Positions 18,318 through 27,619 of a stretch of 64,000 nucleotides of DNA are shown here, in pieces. The translations under genes and the position numbers were made by a program. Source of the stretch: Acinetobacter gyllenbergii CIP 110306 = MTCC 11365 (GTDB taxonomy: Bacteria > Pseudomonadota > Gammaproteobacteria > Pseudomonadales > Moraxellaceae); assembly GCF_000413855.1 (NCBI RefSeq), contig NZ_ATGG01000010.1, positions 80,822 through 144,821 of the forward strand, given 5' to 3'. Positions within the stretch are counted from its first letter, which is position 1. Every line of letters begins with the position of its first letter. A model generated the notes under the pieces. That model did not search any database. It saw nothing but the letters and a program-made list of their open reading frames with translations, and was not told where the DNA came from.

Positions 18318-19850
18318 ATGGTTGATTTTGCAGAACATCGTAAAGCGTTACTCTGCAATGATGCTCAATCTATTGCTGACTATCAGTCAGCAATGGGCGA
18401 GGCGGTAACTGCCGTTTCAGCATGGTTGCAAAATGATAAAATGTACACTGGTGGTAGCATTAAAGATTTGCGCGAAGCAATCTCTTTTGCACCTTCAAAA
18501 CAAGGTTTAGGTGTACGGCAATCATTACAACGTATGGTTGAGCTTTTCCTCAACAAAAGCTTAAAAGTACATCACCCACATTCACTTGCACACTTACACT
18601 GCCCAACTATGGTGATGAGCCAGATTGCGGAAGTGTTGATCAATGCAACCAACCAATCGATGGATTCATGGGATCAAAGCCCAGCGGGTTCGTTGATGGA
18701 AGTGCAACTCATTGATTGGCTTCGCCAAAAAGTGGGCTATGGTGTAGGTCAAGCAGGTGTGTTCACGTCTGGCGGTACACAGTCAAACTTGATGGGTGTA
18801 TTGCTGGCACGTGACTGGTGCATCTCGAAAAACTGGAAAGACGAAAATGGTAAGCCATGGTCGGTTCAGCGTGATGGTATTCCAGCAGAAGCAATGAAGA
18901 ACGTCAAAGTCATTTGTTCTGAAAATGCACATTTCTCTGTGCAAAAGAACATGGCGATGATGGGGATGGGCTTCCAGTCTGTTGTCACTGTTCCTGTGAA
19001 TGAAAATGCACAGATGGATGTTGATGCACTGGAAAAAACCATGGCGCATCTTCAGTCTGAAGGCAAAATCGTAGCCTGTGTTGTTGCAACTGCAGGTACG
19101 ACAGATGCTGGTGCGATTGATCCACTCAAGAAAATCCGTGAAATCACCACGAAGTATGGTTCATGGATGCATATTGATGCAGCTTGGGGCGGTGCACTGA
19201 TTCTTTCAAATGACCATCGTGCAATGTTAGATGGAATTGAATTATCAGACTCAATCACGCTTGATTTCCATAAGCATTATTTCCAAAGCATTAGCTGTGG
19301 CGCTTTCTTGTTGAAAGACGAAGCAAACTATCGCTTTATGCATTATGAAGCAGAATATTTAAACTCTGCGTATGATGAAGAACACGGTGTACCTAACCTC
19401 GTGTCTAAATCATTACAAACGACACGTCGTTTTGATGCATTGAAATTATGGATGACGGTTGAAGCATTAGGCGAAGAGCTTTATGGTTCGATGATTGATC
19501 ATGGTGTGAAATTAACACGTGAAGTTGCAGATTATATTAAAGCAACAGCGGGTCTTGAATTGTTGGTTGAACCACAATTCGCTTCAGTCCTGTTCCGTGT
19601 GGTACCAGAAGCTTATCCGGCTGAATTTATCGATAGCTTGAACCAAAATGTGGCAGATGAACTGTTTGCTCGTGGTGAGGCGAATATTGGTGTAACCAAA
19701 GTCGGTAATGTTCAATCATTGAAGATGACCACTTTAAGCCCAGTTGCAACGCTTGAAAATGTTCAAAACTTGCTTGCACTTGTGTTGGCAGAAGCTGATC
19801 GTATTAAAGATGCAATTGCTGCAGGAACTTATGTTCCAGCGATTGATTAA
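18318..19850 (+). CDS. ddc: L-2,4-diaminobutyrate decarboxylase
   Basis: PLP-dependent group II decarboxylase converting L-2,4-diaminobutyrate to 1,3-diaminopropane. In A. baumannii this product is linked to surface-associated motility. Motifs: [17 protein letters not shown] (cofactor phosphate), HIDAAWGGA (Asp near the pyridine nitrogen), and [16 protein letters not shown] (Schiff-base lysine). 510 residues, normal. It starts three bases after the dat stop codon, with AGG just upstream. A terminator follows at 19877-19907. Confidence 0.95.
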   Translation: MVDFAEHRKALLCNDAQSIADYQSAMGEAVTAVSAWLQNDKMYTGGSIKDLREAISFAPSKQGLGVRQSLQRMVELFLNKSLKVHHPHSLAHLHCPTMVMSQIAEVLINATNQSMDSWDQSPAGSLMEVQLIDWLRQKVGYGVGQAGVFTSGGTQSNLMGVLLARDWCISKNWKDENGKPWSVQRDGIPAEAMKNVKVICSENAHFSVQKNMAMMGMGFQSVVTVPVNENAQMDVDALEKTMAHLQSEGKIVACVVATAGTTDAGAIDPLKKIREITTKYGSWMHIDAAWGGALILSNDHRAMLDGIELSDSITLDFHKHYFQSISCGAFLLKDEANYRFMHYEAEYLNSAYDEEHGVPNLVSKSLQTTRRFDALKLWMTVEALGEELYGSMIDHGVKLTREVADYIKATAGLELLVEPQFASVLFRVVPEAYPAEFIDSLNQNVADELFARGEANIGVTKVGNVQSLKMTTLSPVATLENVQNLLALVLAEADRIKDAIAAGTYVPAID

Positions 19851-19876
19851 TTTCAATTTGGTAGACGCATCAAACT

Positions 19877-19907
19877 AAAAAAGAGGTCTTGAATAGACCT
19901 CTTTTTT
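19877..19907. terminator. Bidirectional terminator (ddc / Rieske gene)
   Basis: AAAAAAGAGGTCT / AGACCTCTTTTTT with a 5-nt loop, between convergent genes. Confidence 0.9.
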
Positions 19908-19938
19908 ATTGCCTATTAAAATTGAATTTAAGCATAGA

Positions 19939-20994
19939 CTAGGCCGCAAAAATTGGATTGAATCCCATTTTTCTTAAGAGTCGGCGATACATACTTGAGC
20001 TACGGTCTGCTGGAAAATGTGCTTCCATCGATAAATCCAGGGGGAGATATTCAGGTTTCTGGGTTTCGACAATCAGTCGATCTTCTTCAAAAATCTGTAA
20101 ATTAAATGCATAAGCATCCTCAACAGGTAAATCCTTGTCATAATTACGGCAGATTGGTGCAAATAACCGAGTTTGTCGCGCGCTTACAGGAGAGGCCGCA
20201 TTCATGATCACCTGCTTGCTTTGATTCGGAAAATGGATGGTCAGTGTTGCCGTAAAAGGTAGACTGATTTCAAAATGTCTGAGCCAGTTGAAATTGTCCT
20301 GCCCACGTTGCACTGTGCCAATCGGATAGCGTCCGACACTGCTGATATAATCTGCATCGAAGCCATAACTAGTTTCTGTGGTGCTATAGTCTGGTACTTC
20401 AACATCATCAGGGTCACCAAAACTATCAGGATGTACCCACGCAAAATGGGCAACATCAATGAATCCTTCGAGTTGCCGACCCGCAAAACAATTTAAATCG
20501 ACAAAGGGGCATAGCAGTTGTTGGTAGTCTGCATCCTCCCAGTAGGGCATGTTAGGAATAACGGGTTGCTCATTCGGGCGAGCTGCTAAGCAACACCATA
20601 TCAGTCCGTACTTTTCTGTGGCAGCATAGGTTTTCAAATGAAAGCGATCAGATATTTTATGCTGTGGATGTGCTGGAATGCGATTACATTTGCCTGCATG
20701 TCCAAAGCGTAATCCGTGGTAGCGACACACAATGCCTTGCCCGTCATGATGGCCTAAACTGAGGGGCACACCGCGATGTGGGCAAACATCTTTTGCAACA
20801 ATCAGTTCATCTCCCATTTTGTAAATCACCAGTGGCATATCCAGCAACATGGCTGCTGTTGGCTGTTCTGAAATATCACGGGCGAGCGCAATCGGATACC
20901 AGTGCTGAGCAAGCAGCTGCCAATCATGCTCTGAAAATGTCATGTGTACAGGTAAATCCGTATGCTTAAACGTTGTAATCACTTTGCTGTTCAT
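19939..20994 (-). CDS. Rieske-type aromatic ring/O-demethylase oxygenase
   Basis: Rieske non-haem iron oxygenase of the vanillate O-demethylase (VanA)-like type. The Rieske cluster ligands are CPHRG and CRYHG (C-x-H, 17 residues, C-x2-H). The mononuclear iron site is in GFIDVAHFAWVHPDSFGD. No reductase gene is adjacent, so it must draw electrons from elsewhere (the DesC-type reductase at 7007 is one of several possibilities). The frame is open to a TTG at 21057; the ATG at 20994 (351 residues) follows AAGATAAGAAG and fits the family. It diverges from an aldehyde dehydrogenase. The substrate is unknown; the neighbourhood suggests an aromatic acid or an amine derived from aromatic amino acids. 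Confidence 0.82.
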   Translation of the reverse strand: MNSKVITTFKHTDLPVHMTFSEHDWQLLAQHWYPIALARDISEQPTAAMLLDMPLVIYKMGDELIVAKDVCPHRGVPLSLGHHDGQGIVCRYHGLRFGHAGKCNRIPAHPQHKISDRFHLKTYAATEKYGLIWCCLAARPNEQPVIPNMPYWEDADYQQLLCPFVDLNCFAGRQLEGFIDVAHFAWVHPDSFGDPDDVEVPDYSTTETSYGFDADYISSVGRYPIGTVQRGQDNFNWLRHFEISLPFTATLTIHFPNQSKQVIMNAASPVSARQTRLFAPICRNYDKDLPVEDAYAFNLQIFEEDRLIVETQKPEYLPLDLSMEAHFPADRSSSMYRRLLRKMGFNPIFAA

Positions 20995-21397
20995 CTTCTT
21001 ATCTTCTGGTGCATTTGTATTGAATATAGCGAAGCCAGCTGTTCTAAGAAATTTCAATTAATTGAATGAAGTGTTGTAACTTTTAGAACGCAGAAGCTGA
21101 GATGGTATTACATAAAGGCATGCATTTGGCTTGCTGTTTAGTTGCATTCTGTCCAGAGCCTGTTGGATGGTTTTTTATGATGAGAAGGTAGAAAATTGTC
21201 GCTGTTCTGCACAAACTGTGCATCTTTAATCTAAATCAGAAATAATTATGCATAAACTGTGATGCACAAATTCCATATTGTAGTGAGAGATGCTCAATAT
21301 TTTGATGGATAGATGTCATCACTTTTGCACTTGAGACCCAGAGCTGAGGTCGGATCAGGCAAAACATCATGATTACAATGAATAGAAGGAACAAGGC
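20995..21397. promoter_or_regulatory. Divergent Rieske/ALDH promoter region with TGCACA palindromes
   Basis: 403-bp divergent region. It contains the perfect palindrome TGCACA-AAC-TGTGCA (21208-21222) and, about 40 bp further on, a related stretch with the core AAACTGTG flanked by TGCA boxes (near 21249-21267). The repeated core suggests one regulator binding twice. The Lrp-type regulator at 22901 is the nearest candidate. No ORF with a ribosome binding site was seen here. Confidence 0.45.
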
Positions 21398-22828
21398 ATG
21401 CAACACTTGAATATGCAAAACCAATTTAAACTGATTATTAACGGTCAATCTTGTCTCGGTGAATCAGGCGAACTTGAGATTATCAATCCTGCAACAGCTA
21501 TTGTTGCAGCAAAGTGTGCGCAGGCTTCGATTGCACAGGTGAATCAAGCAATTGAGGCAGCAAAGCAAGCTTTTGGAAGCTGGCAACGCAGTTCTCATGA
21601 GGAACGCAAAAGCATACTGAATAAGATTGCGGATGGGATTGAACAACATGCCGAAACTTTGGCAGAGTTGATTGTAGTTGAGCAAGGCAAACCCTTGGCA
21701 TTGGCACAAATGGAAGTGCAGGGTGCGATTGGCTGGACACGTTATACCGCAAGTTTAGAAATGCCGGTTGATATTATTGAAGACAGTGAACAGAAACGAA
21801 TTGAACGTCATTATCAGCCCTTAGGTGTGGTGGCTTCGATTACGCCGTGGAACTGGCCGTTGATGATTGCGGTGTGGCATATCATGCCTGCCTTACGTGC
21901 AGGCAATGTGGTGATTAATAAACCATCTGAATTTACCCCTTTGGCGACGTTAAAACTCTGTGAAATTATTCAACAAGAAGTGCCTGCAGGTGTGATTTCA
22001 ATCTTAGTCGGTAAAGGCGACGTCGGTGAGGTATTATCGACTCACCCTGATATCGCCAAGGTGGTTTTTACAGGCTCGACCAAGACGGGTCAGCACATTA
22101 TGTCGGGTGCGGTAAAAACCTTAAAACATTTGACCTTAGAGCTGGGTGGTAATGATGCGGGGATTGTTTTACCTGATGCCGATCTTGATCAAATAGCCAA
22201 GCGAATTTTTAACGTGGCATTTTTAAATGCTGGGCAAACCTGTGCTGCTTTAAAACGTTTATATGTGCACGAAAGCCAATATGACGCGCTAGCACAAAAA
22301 CTGGCCGATATTGCCAATGGCCAAAATGTTGGAGATGGCATGGTAGCAGAGACGACTTTTGGGCCCGTGCAAAACCAGATGCAATATCAGAAAGTAAAAG
22401 CCTTAATTGCCGATGCACTTGCACAAGGTGCCAAGGCTTTGTCGGGGGATCAGACGGTGCCAGAGCAAGGTTATTTTATTGCACCAACCATTTTAACTGG
22501 ACTAGATGAAAGTTGCCGTGTGGTGCAAGAGGAGCAGTTTGGTCCTGTTTTGCCGATTCTAAAATATAGCGATATTGATGATGCGATTGCACGCGCCAAT
22601 GCCAGCGAATTTGGCTTAGGTGGTTCAATCTGGTCTTCTGATTTAAAAGCCGCGCAATTTTATGCATCGCAATTACAATGCGGCACGGTCTGGGTCAATA
22701 CCCATGCAGAGATTGTTCCACATGCACCGTTTGGTGGCTGGAAAATGTCAGGCCTTGGTGCTGAGTTCGGTTTGGAGGGTTTGCTGGAAAATACAGTAGG
22801 ACAAACTGTACATATCAATAAAATTTAA
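21398..22828 (+). CDS. NAD(P)-dependent aldehyde dehydrogenase
   Basis: Aldehyde dehydrogenase of 476 residues. Motifs: ITPWNWPL and NKPSEFTPLA (cofactor binding), FTGSTKTGQ, catalytic Glu in LELGGND, catalytic Cys in NAGQTCAALKR, and EEQFGPVLPI near the C-terminus. The ATG at 21398 is preceded by AAGGA (21386-21390). A gene for indolepyruvate/phenylpyruvate decarboxylase lies one gene downstream, so oxidation of indole- or phenyl-acetaldehyde to the arylacetate is a sensible inferred role, though the family is broad. A terminator follows at 22843-22868. Confidence 0.88.
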   Translation: MQHLNMQNQFKLIINGQSCLGESGELEIINPATAIVAAKCAQASIAQVNQAIEAAKQAFGSWQRSSHEERKSILNKIADGIEQHAETLAELIVVEQGKPLALAQMEVQGAIGWTRYTASLEMPVDIIEDSEQKRIERHYQPLGVVASITPWNWPLMIAVWHIMPALRAGNVVINKPSEFTPLATLKLCEIIQQEVPAGVISILVGKGDVGEVLSTHPDIAKVVFTGSTKTGQHIMSGAVKTLKHLTLELGGNDAGIVLPDADLDQIAKRIFNVAFLNAGQTCAALKRLYVHESQYDALAQKLADIANGQNVGDGMVAETTFGPVQNQMQYQKVKALIADALAQGAKALSGDQTVPEQGYFIAPTILTGLDESCRVVQEEQFGPVLPILKYSDIDDAIARANASEFGLGGSIWSSDLKAAQFYASQLQCGTVWVNTHAEIVPHAPFGGWKMSGLGAEFGLEGLLENTVGQTVHINKI

Positions 22829-22842
22829 ACCTTCATATTTTT

Positions 22843-22868
22843 AAGGCGGATCTAATATCCGCCTTTTT
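22843..22868 (+). terminator. Terminator of aldehyde dehydrogenase gene
   Basis: AAGGCGGAT / ATCCGCCTT stem with a U tail, 15 bp after the stop codon. Confidence 0.85.
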
Positions 22869-22900
22869 CTTTTTATGCATGGTGCTGCTTAAAACGAGGT

Positions 22901-23386
22901 TTATGTGGCTGGATGGTAGCTGTGACCCTTGGATTTGCTGAGAAAGTGATTCTGTTCTTTGATTTTTTTTAACACAATGTAAGATTTTATGTGACCAATA
23001 AAACCATAAGACAGTAGTCGCTCTGTGACGAATTGGGACAGCTGTTCCAGATTTTCTGCGACGACTTTTAAAATAAAATCAGCATCGCCGCTAATTGAAA
23101 AAGCATCTTGAATATTGTCCTCAGCTTCAATTAAGTCCTGAAAGGCTTGCTGTGACTTGGCCTCGTGAATGCGTAAGTTAATGTGAATCATCGCGGTAAC
23201 CTCCAAGCCTAAAGCTTGTTGGTGGATGCGGGCGGCATAACCCAAGATCACGCCTTTTTGCTCCAGTAACTGTCGTCTTCTGGAACATTGTGAAGCTGAT
23301 AAACCGATTAAATCTCCAACTTCCTGATTGGTGAGCCGTCCATTCTTTTGTAAGGCCTGAATGATTTGCCAGTCGAACTTATCCAT
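22901..23386 (-). CDS. Lrp/AsnC-family transcriptional regulator
   Basis: Feast/famine regulator of 161 residues: winged helix-turn-helix (DWQIIQALQKNGRLTNQEVG, then GLSASQCSRRRQLLE) and a C-terminal RAM/ACT ligand domain (AMIHINLR; GDADFILKV). It is divergent from ipdC and most likely controls ipdC-aroP and perhaps the aldehyde dehydrogenase in response to an aromatic amino acid, as related Lrp proteins do. The frame is open to a TTG at 23413; the ATG at 23386 follows AAAGGA and is used. The divergent gap contains an imperfect palindrome, ATACACAAATATTGTAT (23406-23422), a possible operator. Confidence 0.9.
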   Translation of the reverse strand: MDKFDWQIIQALQKNGRLTNQEVGDLIGLSASQCSRRRQLLEQKGVILGYAARIHQQALGLEVTAMIHINLRIHEAKSQQAFQDLIEAEDNIQDAFSISGDADFILKVVAENLEQLSQFVTERLLSYGFIGHIKSYIVLKKIKEQNHFLSKSKGHSYHPAT

Positions 23387-23521
23387 TGCATAAAATCCTT
23401 TTATGATACACAAATATTGTATTTTTATTAAAATGCGTTTTTATTATGCACGAAATTTAACAGGTAGATGAAATATTATTTTTCTATGGAATAAAAAATT
23501 GACTTGAAAGGATGTAGAGCA

Positions 23522-25243
23522 ATGTTCATAGAAATCGGTGATTTTTTAAATCTTCGTCTAAAACAAATGGGTATCCAACATCTCTTTGGTGTACCTGGTG
23601 ATTTTAACCTTTCTTATCTCGAACAAGTTGAGGCAGATGCCCAACTCGAATTTATTGGTAATTGTAATGAATTAAATGCGGCTTATGCGGCTGACGGTTA
23701 TGCACGGATCAACGGCTTTGCTGCTTTGACAACGACCTATGGGGTCGGTGATTTAAGTGCGATTAATGGCATTGCAGGTGCTTATGCTGAGAATGTACCA
23801 GTGGTGCATATTTCTGGGATTCCGCCTTTACATGTGGTGCAGAAAGGAACTCTGGTTCATCACACGCTGGTAGATGGTAACTACGACAACATCATGAACT
23901 GCATGAAAGAGTTCACGGTTGCACAGACCCGTCTAACCCCAGCCAATGCCGCCTCTGAAATTGACCGTGTGTTACGTCAATGTTTCCTTGAACGTCGACC
24001 TGTACATATCCAGTTGGCATCGGATATTACTCACGTCAAAATTGAAGTGACAGATCGTTCACTCGATTTATCTTATCCGAGGGTTGAGCCAGAGCTGTTG
24101 CAAAGCGCAGTCAGCAAACTGTGCGAAGTGATTGCACAAGCCAAACGACCAGCGTTGCTGATTGATAATGAAGCCTCTGTTTTTGGAGTGACATCGTTGC
24201 TCAGTGATTTATCACAAAAATGTTCGATTCCCTTTGCCAGCATGCTGACGGCTAAGAATATTATGGATGAAGGTTCACCGCGCTATGTGGGCACTTATGT
24301 CGGTGGGGCGAGCCAAGTACATGTGCGTAATACTATTGAGCAATCAGACTGTCTGATTGGTGTCGGTGTGCGTTTTACCGATGTCGGAACAGGGGTGTTT
24401 ACTCATCAAATCGCCACTGAGAACTATATTGAAATGAAACCGTATGGTTTGACGATTTTCGGTCAAGATTTTCCAGGGATTGAGATTGGACAACTCCTGG
24501 TTGAGTTGAATAAAAAAGTTGCACCACGGAAACTGAGTCAACCGATCATTGAGAAGCAAGCGCAACAAATAATCAATGCGCCTGAACAGCAAAAACTCAG
24601 TCAAGACATCCTTTGGAACTACGTTGAACGTTTTCTCAAAGAAGATGATGTGATTATCGGTGAAGTTGGGACTTCTAACTCAGCCTTGGCGGGGCTAAGA
24701 CTACCGGCAACGGCAAAATATATTGCTCAACCACTCTGGGGTTCAATTGGTTATACCTTACCTGCTTTATTAGGCAGTTTGTTGGCCGCACCTGAACGCC
24801 GTCAAATCCTATTTATTGGTGATGGTTCATTCCAGCTCACCGTACAGGAACTTTCGACTATTATCCGTCATGGTCTCAAGCCAATTATCTTCTTACTTAA
24901 TAATGGGGGCTATACCATTGAGCGTTTGATCATGGGCGAAAATGCGGCTTATAACGATGTTCAGGACTGGAAATATAGCGAGATTCCAAATGTTTTTAAC
25001 GGTAGCCAAGACTATAAAAGCTGTGTGGTAGAAACTGCAGGACAGTTAAAAGTGCTCTTGGACAACACGCATCAATTCGACGGATTGACCTTTATTGAGC
25101 TTAAACTCCCAGCCATGGATGCACCAGCCAGCTTGAAAAAGTTTGCATCGGTGATTGCCCGTTTTGATTACGGCGACCGAGGCTATGAAATTTTAAAGCA
25201 ACGTGCCCAAGTATCGCCGTGTAAAAAAGCAATTTCCTTCTGA
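23522..25243 (+). CDS. ipdC: Indolepyruvate/phenylpyruvate decarboxylase
   Basis: Thiamine-diphosphate-dependent 2-oxo acid decarboxylase of the IpdC/pyruvate decarboxylase type, making aryl-acetaldehydes from the 2-oxo acids of tryptophan, phenylalanine or tyrosine. Motifs: conserved Glu in GNCNELNAAYAADGYAR, the paired active-site histidines in VHHTL, and the ThDP/Mg motif GDGSFQLTVQELS ending NNGGYTIE. 573 residues, normal. The ATG at 23522 is chosen over TTG at 23504; AAAGGATG lies upstream. Together with the permease downstream and the aldehyde dehydrogenase upstream it makes a plausible indole-3-acetate/phenylacetate pathway; no aminotransferase for the first step is adjacent. Confidence 0.9.
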   Translation: MFIEIGDFLNLRLKQMGIQHLFGVPGDFNLSYLEQVEADAQLEFIGNCNELNAAYAADGYARINGFAALTTTYGVGDLSAINGIAGAYAENVPVVHISGIPPLHVVQKGTLVHHTLVDGNYDNIMNCMKEFTVAQTRLTPANAASEIDRVLRQCFLERRPVHIQLASDITHVKIEVTDRSLDLSYPRVEPELLQSAVSKLCEVIAQAKRPALLIDNEASVFGVTSLLSDLSQKCSIPFASMLTAKNIMDEGSPRYVGTYVGGASQVHVRNTIEQSDCLIGVGVRFTDVGTGVFTHQIATENYIEMKPYGLTIFGQDFPGIEIGQLLVELNKKVAPRKLSQPIIEKQAQQIINAPEQQKLSQDILWNYVERFLKEDDVIIGEVGTSNSALAGLRLPATAKYIAQPLWGSIGYTLPALLGSLLAAPERRQILFIGDGSFQLTVQELSTIIRHGLKPIIFLLNNGGYTIERLIMGENAAYNDVQDWKYSEIPNVFNGSQDYKSCVVETAGQLKVLLDNTHQFDGLTFIELKLPAMDAPASLKKFASVIARFDYGDRGYEILKQRAQVSPCKKAISF

Positions 25244-25289
25244 TCTGAAGGAAAGTCAAAATCTTCAAATTTATAAATTGATAAGAGAG

Positions 25290-25302
25290 CGAATCAGATT
25301 CG
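25290..25302. promoter_or_regulatory. Palindrome between ipdC and aroP
   Basis: Perfect 13-bp palindrome CGAATC-A-GATTCG in the 133-bp gap, followed by a repeated GAGCTTC. Possible operator or hairpin; function unknown. Confidence 0.35.
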
Positions 25303-25376
25303 GAGCTTCATGCTGAGCTTCGAATCATGCGCTGTATAAAAGGTGTACAGGATGTGACACACACATTGGAGATAAC

Positions 25377-26762
25377 ATGATGGATGTAAACAATAAACAT
25401 GAGTTAAAACAAGGATTGTCCAATCGGCATATCCAGCTGATTGCGCTTGGTGGTGCGATTGGTACAGGATTATTTTTGGGTCTGTCGCAAACCATTAAAC
25501 TGGCAGGGCCCTCTATTTTATTGGGTTATGCGATTGCTGGTGTGATTGCTTTTTTAATTATGCGCCATTTAGGAGAAATGGTGGTTGAAGAACCTGTGAG
25601 TGGTTCATTTAGTTATTTTGCCAATAAATACTGGGGCCGTATGGCAGGCTTTATGTCGGGCTGGAATTATTGGGTGCTGTATGTGTTGGTCAGTATGGCT
25701 GAACTGAGCGCCATCGGGACCTTTATTCAATTTTGGTGGCCAGACGTGCCCACTTGGCTGACCGCCTTGGTGTTCTTTGTGTTGATTAATGCGATTAATC
25801 TGGTCAATGTGAGATTCTTTGGTGAATCTGAGTTTTTGTTTTCCTGCATTAAGATCGTCGCGATTTTAAGTATGATCGGTTTTGGTGCTTATTTATTGCT
25901 TTCTGGTTCTGCAGGTCCACAGGCGGGTATTGCCAATTTATGGCAACACGGTGGCTTTTTTCCACATGGCACGCATGGCTTTATTATGGCACTTGCAGTG
26001 ATCATGTTTGCCTTTGGTGGGCTTGAACTGATCGGGATTGCCGCTGCAGAAACCAAAAATCCTGAAACCACCATTCCTAAGGCGGTGAATCAGATTGTGT
26101 ACCGTATTTTGATTTTCTATATCGGTGCAATCGGGATTTTACTGTGTCTTTATCCATGGAATATGGTGGCAGAAGGGGGCAGTCCTTTTGTGTTGATCTT
26201 TCAGTCTTTGAACAGTAACGGCGTTGCCAATGTGCTCAATTTCGTGGTGTTGATTGCAGCAGTTTCTGTTTATAACAGTTGTATTTATTGTAATAGTCGC
26301 ATGTTGCATGGTTTGGCCGAACAGGGTAATGCGCCTGCGATATTGAAAAAAGTGAATGCGCGTGGAATTCCTGTTCCTGCGGCGATTGTCTCTGCTTCGG
26401 TTACGGCGGTATGTGTGTTGGTCAACTATTTAATTCCGGGTGAAGCCTTTCAGTTATTCATGATGCTGGTGGTTGCGGCACTGGTGATTAACTGGTTAAT
26501 GATTTCCGTCACCCATTTGAAATTTAATAAAGCAATGCGCCTGAAACAACATCAGACCAAATTTAAAAGTATCTGGAGTCCATGGAGTAATTATCTCACC
26601 ATCAGCTTTGTCTGCTTTATTTTGATTATTATGGCGATGACCCCTGATATGCGTCTGGCTGTGATTCTCGGACCGATCTGGTTGGCGATTTTAGCGGCGA
26701 TGTATGTCTTTAAATATCGTAAAAAAGTGCTGGTTCTGCCCGAAGCACAGTCCAATCTTTAA
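25377..26762 (+). CDS. Aromatic amino acid permease (AroP-like, APC family)
   Basis: Inner-membrane amino acid permease of 461 residues with about 12 predicted transmembrane helices. The family signature GGAIGTGLFLGLSQTIKLAG is in helix 1 and EPVSGSFSYFANKYWG after helix 2, both as in AroP/PheP/ProY-type transporters. Substrate inferred to be an aromatic amino acid because ipdC is immediately upstream. GGAG at 25368-25371 would fit the second ATG (25380) slightly better than the first; the difference is one residue. A terminator follows at 26765-26792. Confidence 0.88.
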   Translation: MMDVNNKHELKQGLSNRHIQLIALGGAIGTGLFLGLSQTIKLAGPSILLGYAIAGVIAFLIMRHLGEMVVEEPVSGSFSYFANKYWGRMAGFMSGWNYWVLYVLVSMAELSAIGTFIQFWWPDVPTWLTALVFFVLINAINLVNVRFFGESEFLFSCIKIVAILSMIGFGAYLLLSGSAGPQAGIANLWQHGGFFPHGTHGFIMALAVIMFAFGGLELIGIAAAETKNPETTIPKAVNQIVYRILIFYIGAIGILLCLYPWNMVAEGGSPFVLIFQSLNSNGVANVLNFVVLIAAVSVYNSCIYCNSRMLHGLAEQGNAPAILKKVNARGIPVPAAIVSASVTAVCVLVNYLIPGEAFQLFMMLVVAALVINWLMISVTHLKFNKAMRLKQHQTKFKSIWSPWSNYLTISFVCFILIIMAMTPDMRLAVILGPIWLAILAAMYVFKYRKKVLVLPEAQSNL

Positions 26763-26764
26763 AT

Positions 26765-26792
26765 AAAAAAGGCACAGCAATGTGCCTTTTTT
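26765..26792. terminator. Bidirectional terminator (permease / AHSA1 gene)
   Basis: AAAAAAGGCACA / TGTGCCTTTTTT stem with a GCAA loop, between convergent genes. Confidence 0.9.
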
Positions 26793-26814
26793 ATTACATC
26801 AATGCTGTATTGAC

Positions 26815-27264
26815 CTAGAAGGGTGGAAATTTGTCCTGAACCAGATGGAGTTGAATTCCATGTTCTAAATAGGCTTTCAAACTATCCACGACCGTGGTAA
26901 AGCCACCTGTACTATCAATCACAAATTGCATCAGCTCATCGCCTTGTAAGGGGATATTATAATTTTGAATTCTGAGATAAGTTTGATTGTCATTGATCGC
27001 TTCAAAGATAAAATCCACCGTACTGGTTGGTTCACCCCACTGAATCTGAATCAATTCATTGGCAATGATTTTTGTCACCTGTACTTTTGCTGAAACTTGG
27101 TATTTTTCCCAAGTCCATTCAACGGTTTTTCCTTGTTCGAGTGACGCCGTTGCTGAACTAAACCAAAACTTTGAGGTGATTTCAGGGTCAATAAATGCTT
27201 CAAAAACGCTATGGATTGGTTTACGAATCAGCATTTGTGTTTCAATGATGACAGGATTTAGCAT
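26815..27264 (-). CDS. SRPBCC/AHSA1-domain protein
   Basis: A 149-residue START-like protein of the AHSA1 (Aha1 C-terminal-like) group. This fold binds hydrophobic ligands in bacteria, and its function is generally unknown. Seen: IETQMLIRKPIHSVFEAFID at the start, the FWFSSATASLEQGKTVEW strand pair, and the long C-terminal helix (MQFVIDSTGGFTTVVDSLKA). The ATG at 27264 begins the domain exactly; an upstream in-frame start at 27327 adds 21 unrelated residues. It diverges from pstS. Confidence 0.75.
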   Translation of the reverse strand: MLNPVIIETQMLIRKPIHSVFEAFIDPEITSKFWFSSATASLEQGKTVEWTWEKYQVSAKVQVTKIIANELIQIQWGEPTSTVDFIFEAINDNQTYLRIQNYNIPLQGDELMQFVIDSTGGFTTVVDSLKAYLEHGIQLHLVQDKFPPF

Positions 27265-27492
27265 TATATCTGTTCTTTTTGATAGGGAATTGTCATAAAA
27301 CATATATAAACTGGCTGCGCTGCCCAAGATACTTTTTGTTAAGCAGAATCAGCAGCTGTTCTTTTTAAATCCATAAAATTCAATATTTAAACGTTATCTT
27401 TTTACACTAACCGAGTTTCGAGCTGCAAAAATAAAGCAGAACATGTGAATTTATGACGAATAATTTTCTAAAAATTGAGCTTAAGAAATGGC

Positions 27493-27530
27493 TATCACAA
27501 AAGCGTCATAAAGTTGTCACTTAATTGTCA
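27493..27530 (+). promoter_or_regulatory. Four phased Pho half-sites (PhoB) upstream of pstS
   Basis: The half-sites TATCA (27493), CGTCA (27504), TGTCA (27515) and TGTCA (27526) recur at exactly 11-bp intervals, the geometry of two tandem PhoB boxes. A -10-like TATTAT follows at 27531. This predicts phosphate-starvation induction of pstSCAB by PhoBR. The half-sites nearest the gene are the best matches. Confidence 0.8.
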
Positions 27531-27619
27531 TATTATCTGCTCAAAATGCAGTTAACCAAAGTACAACACTTAACTTAAAAAGAGTTGTAAACCAAATTGC
27601 ATAAATGAGAGAAAACAGA

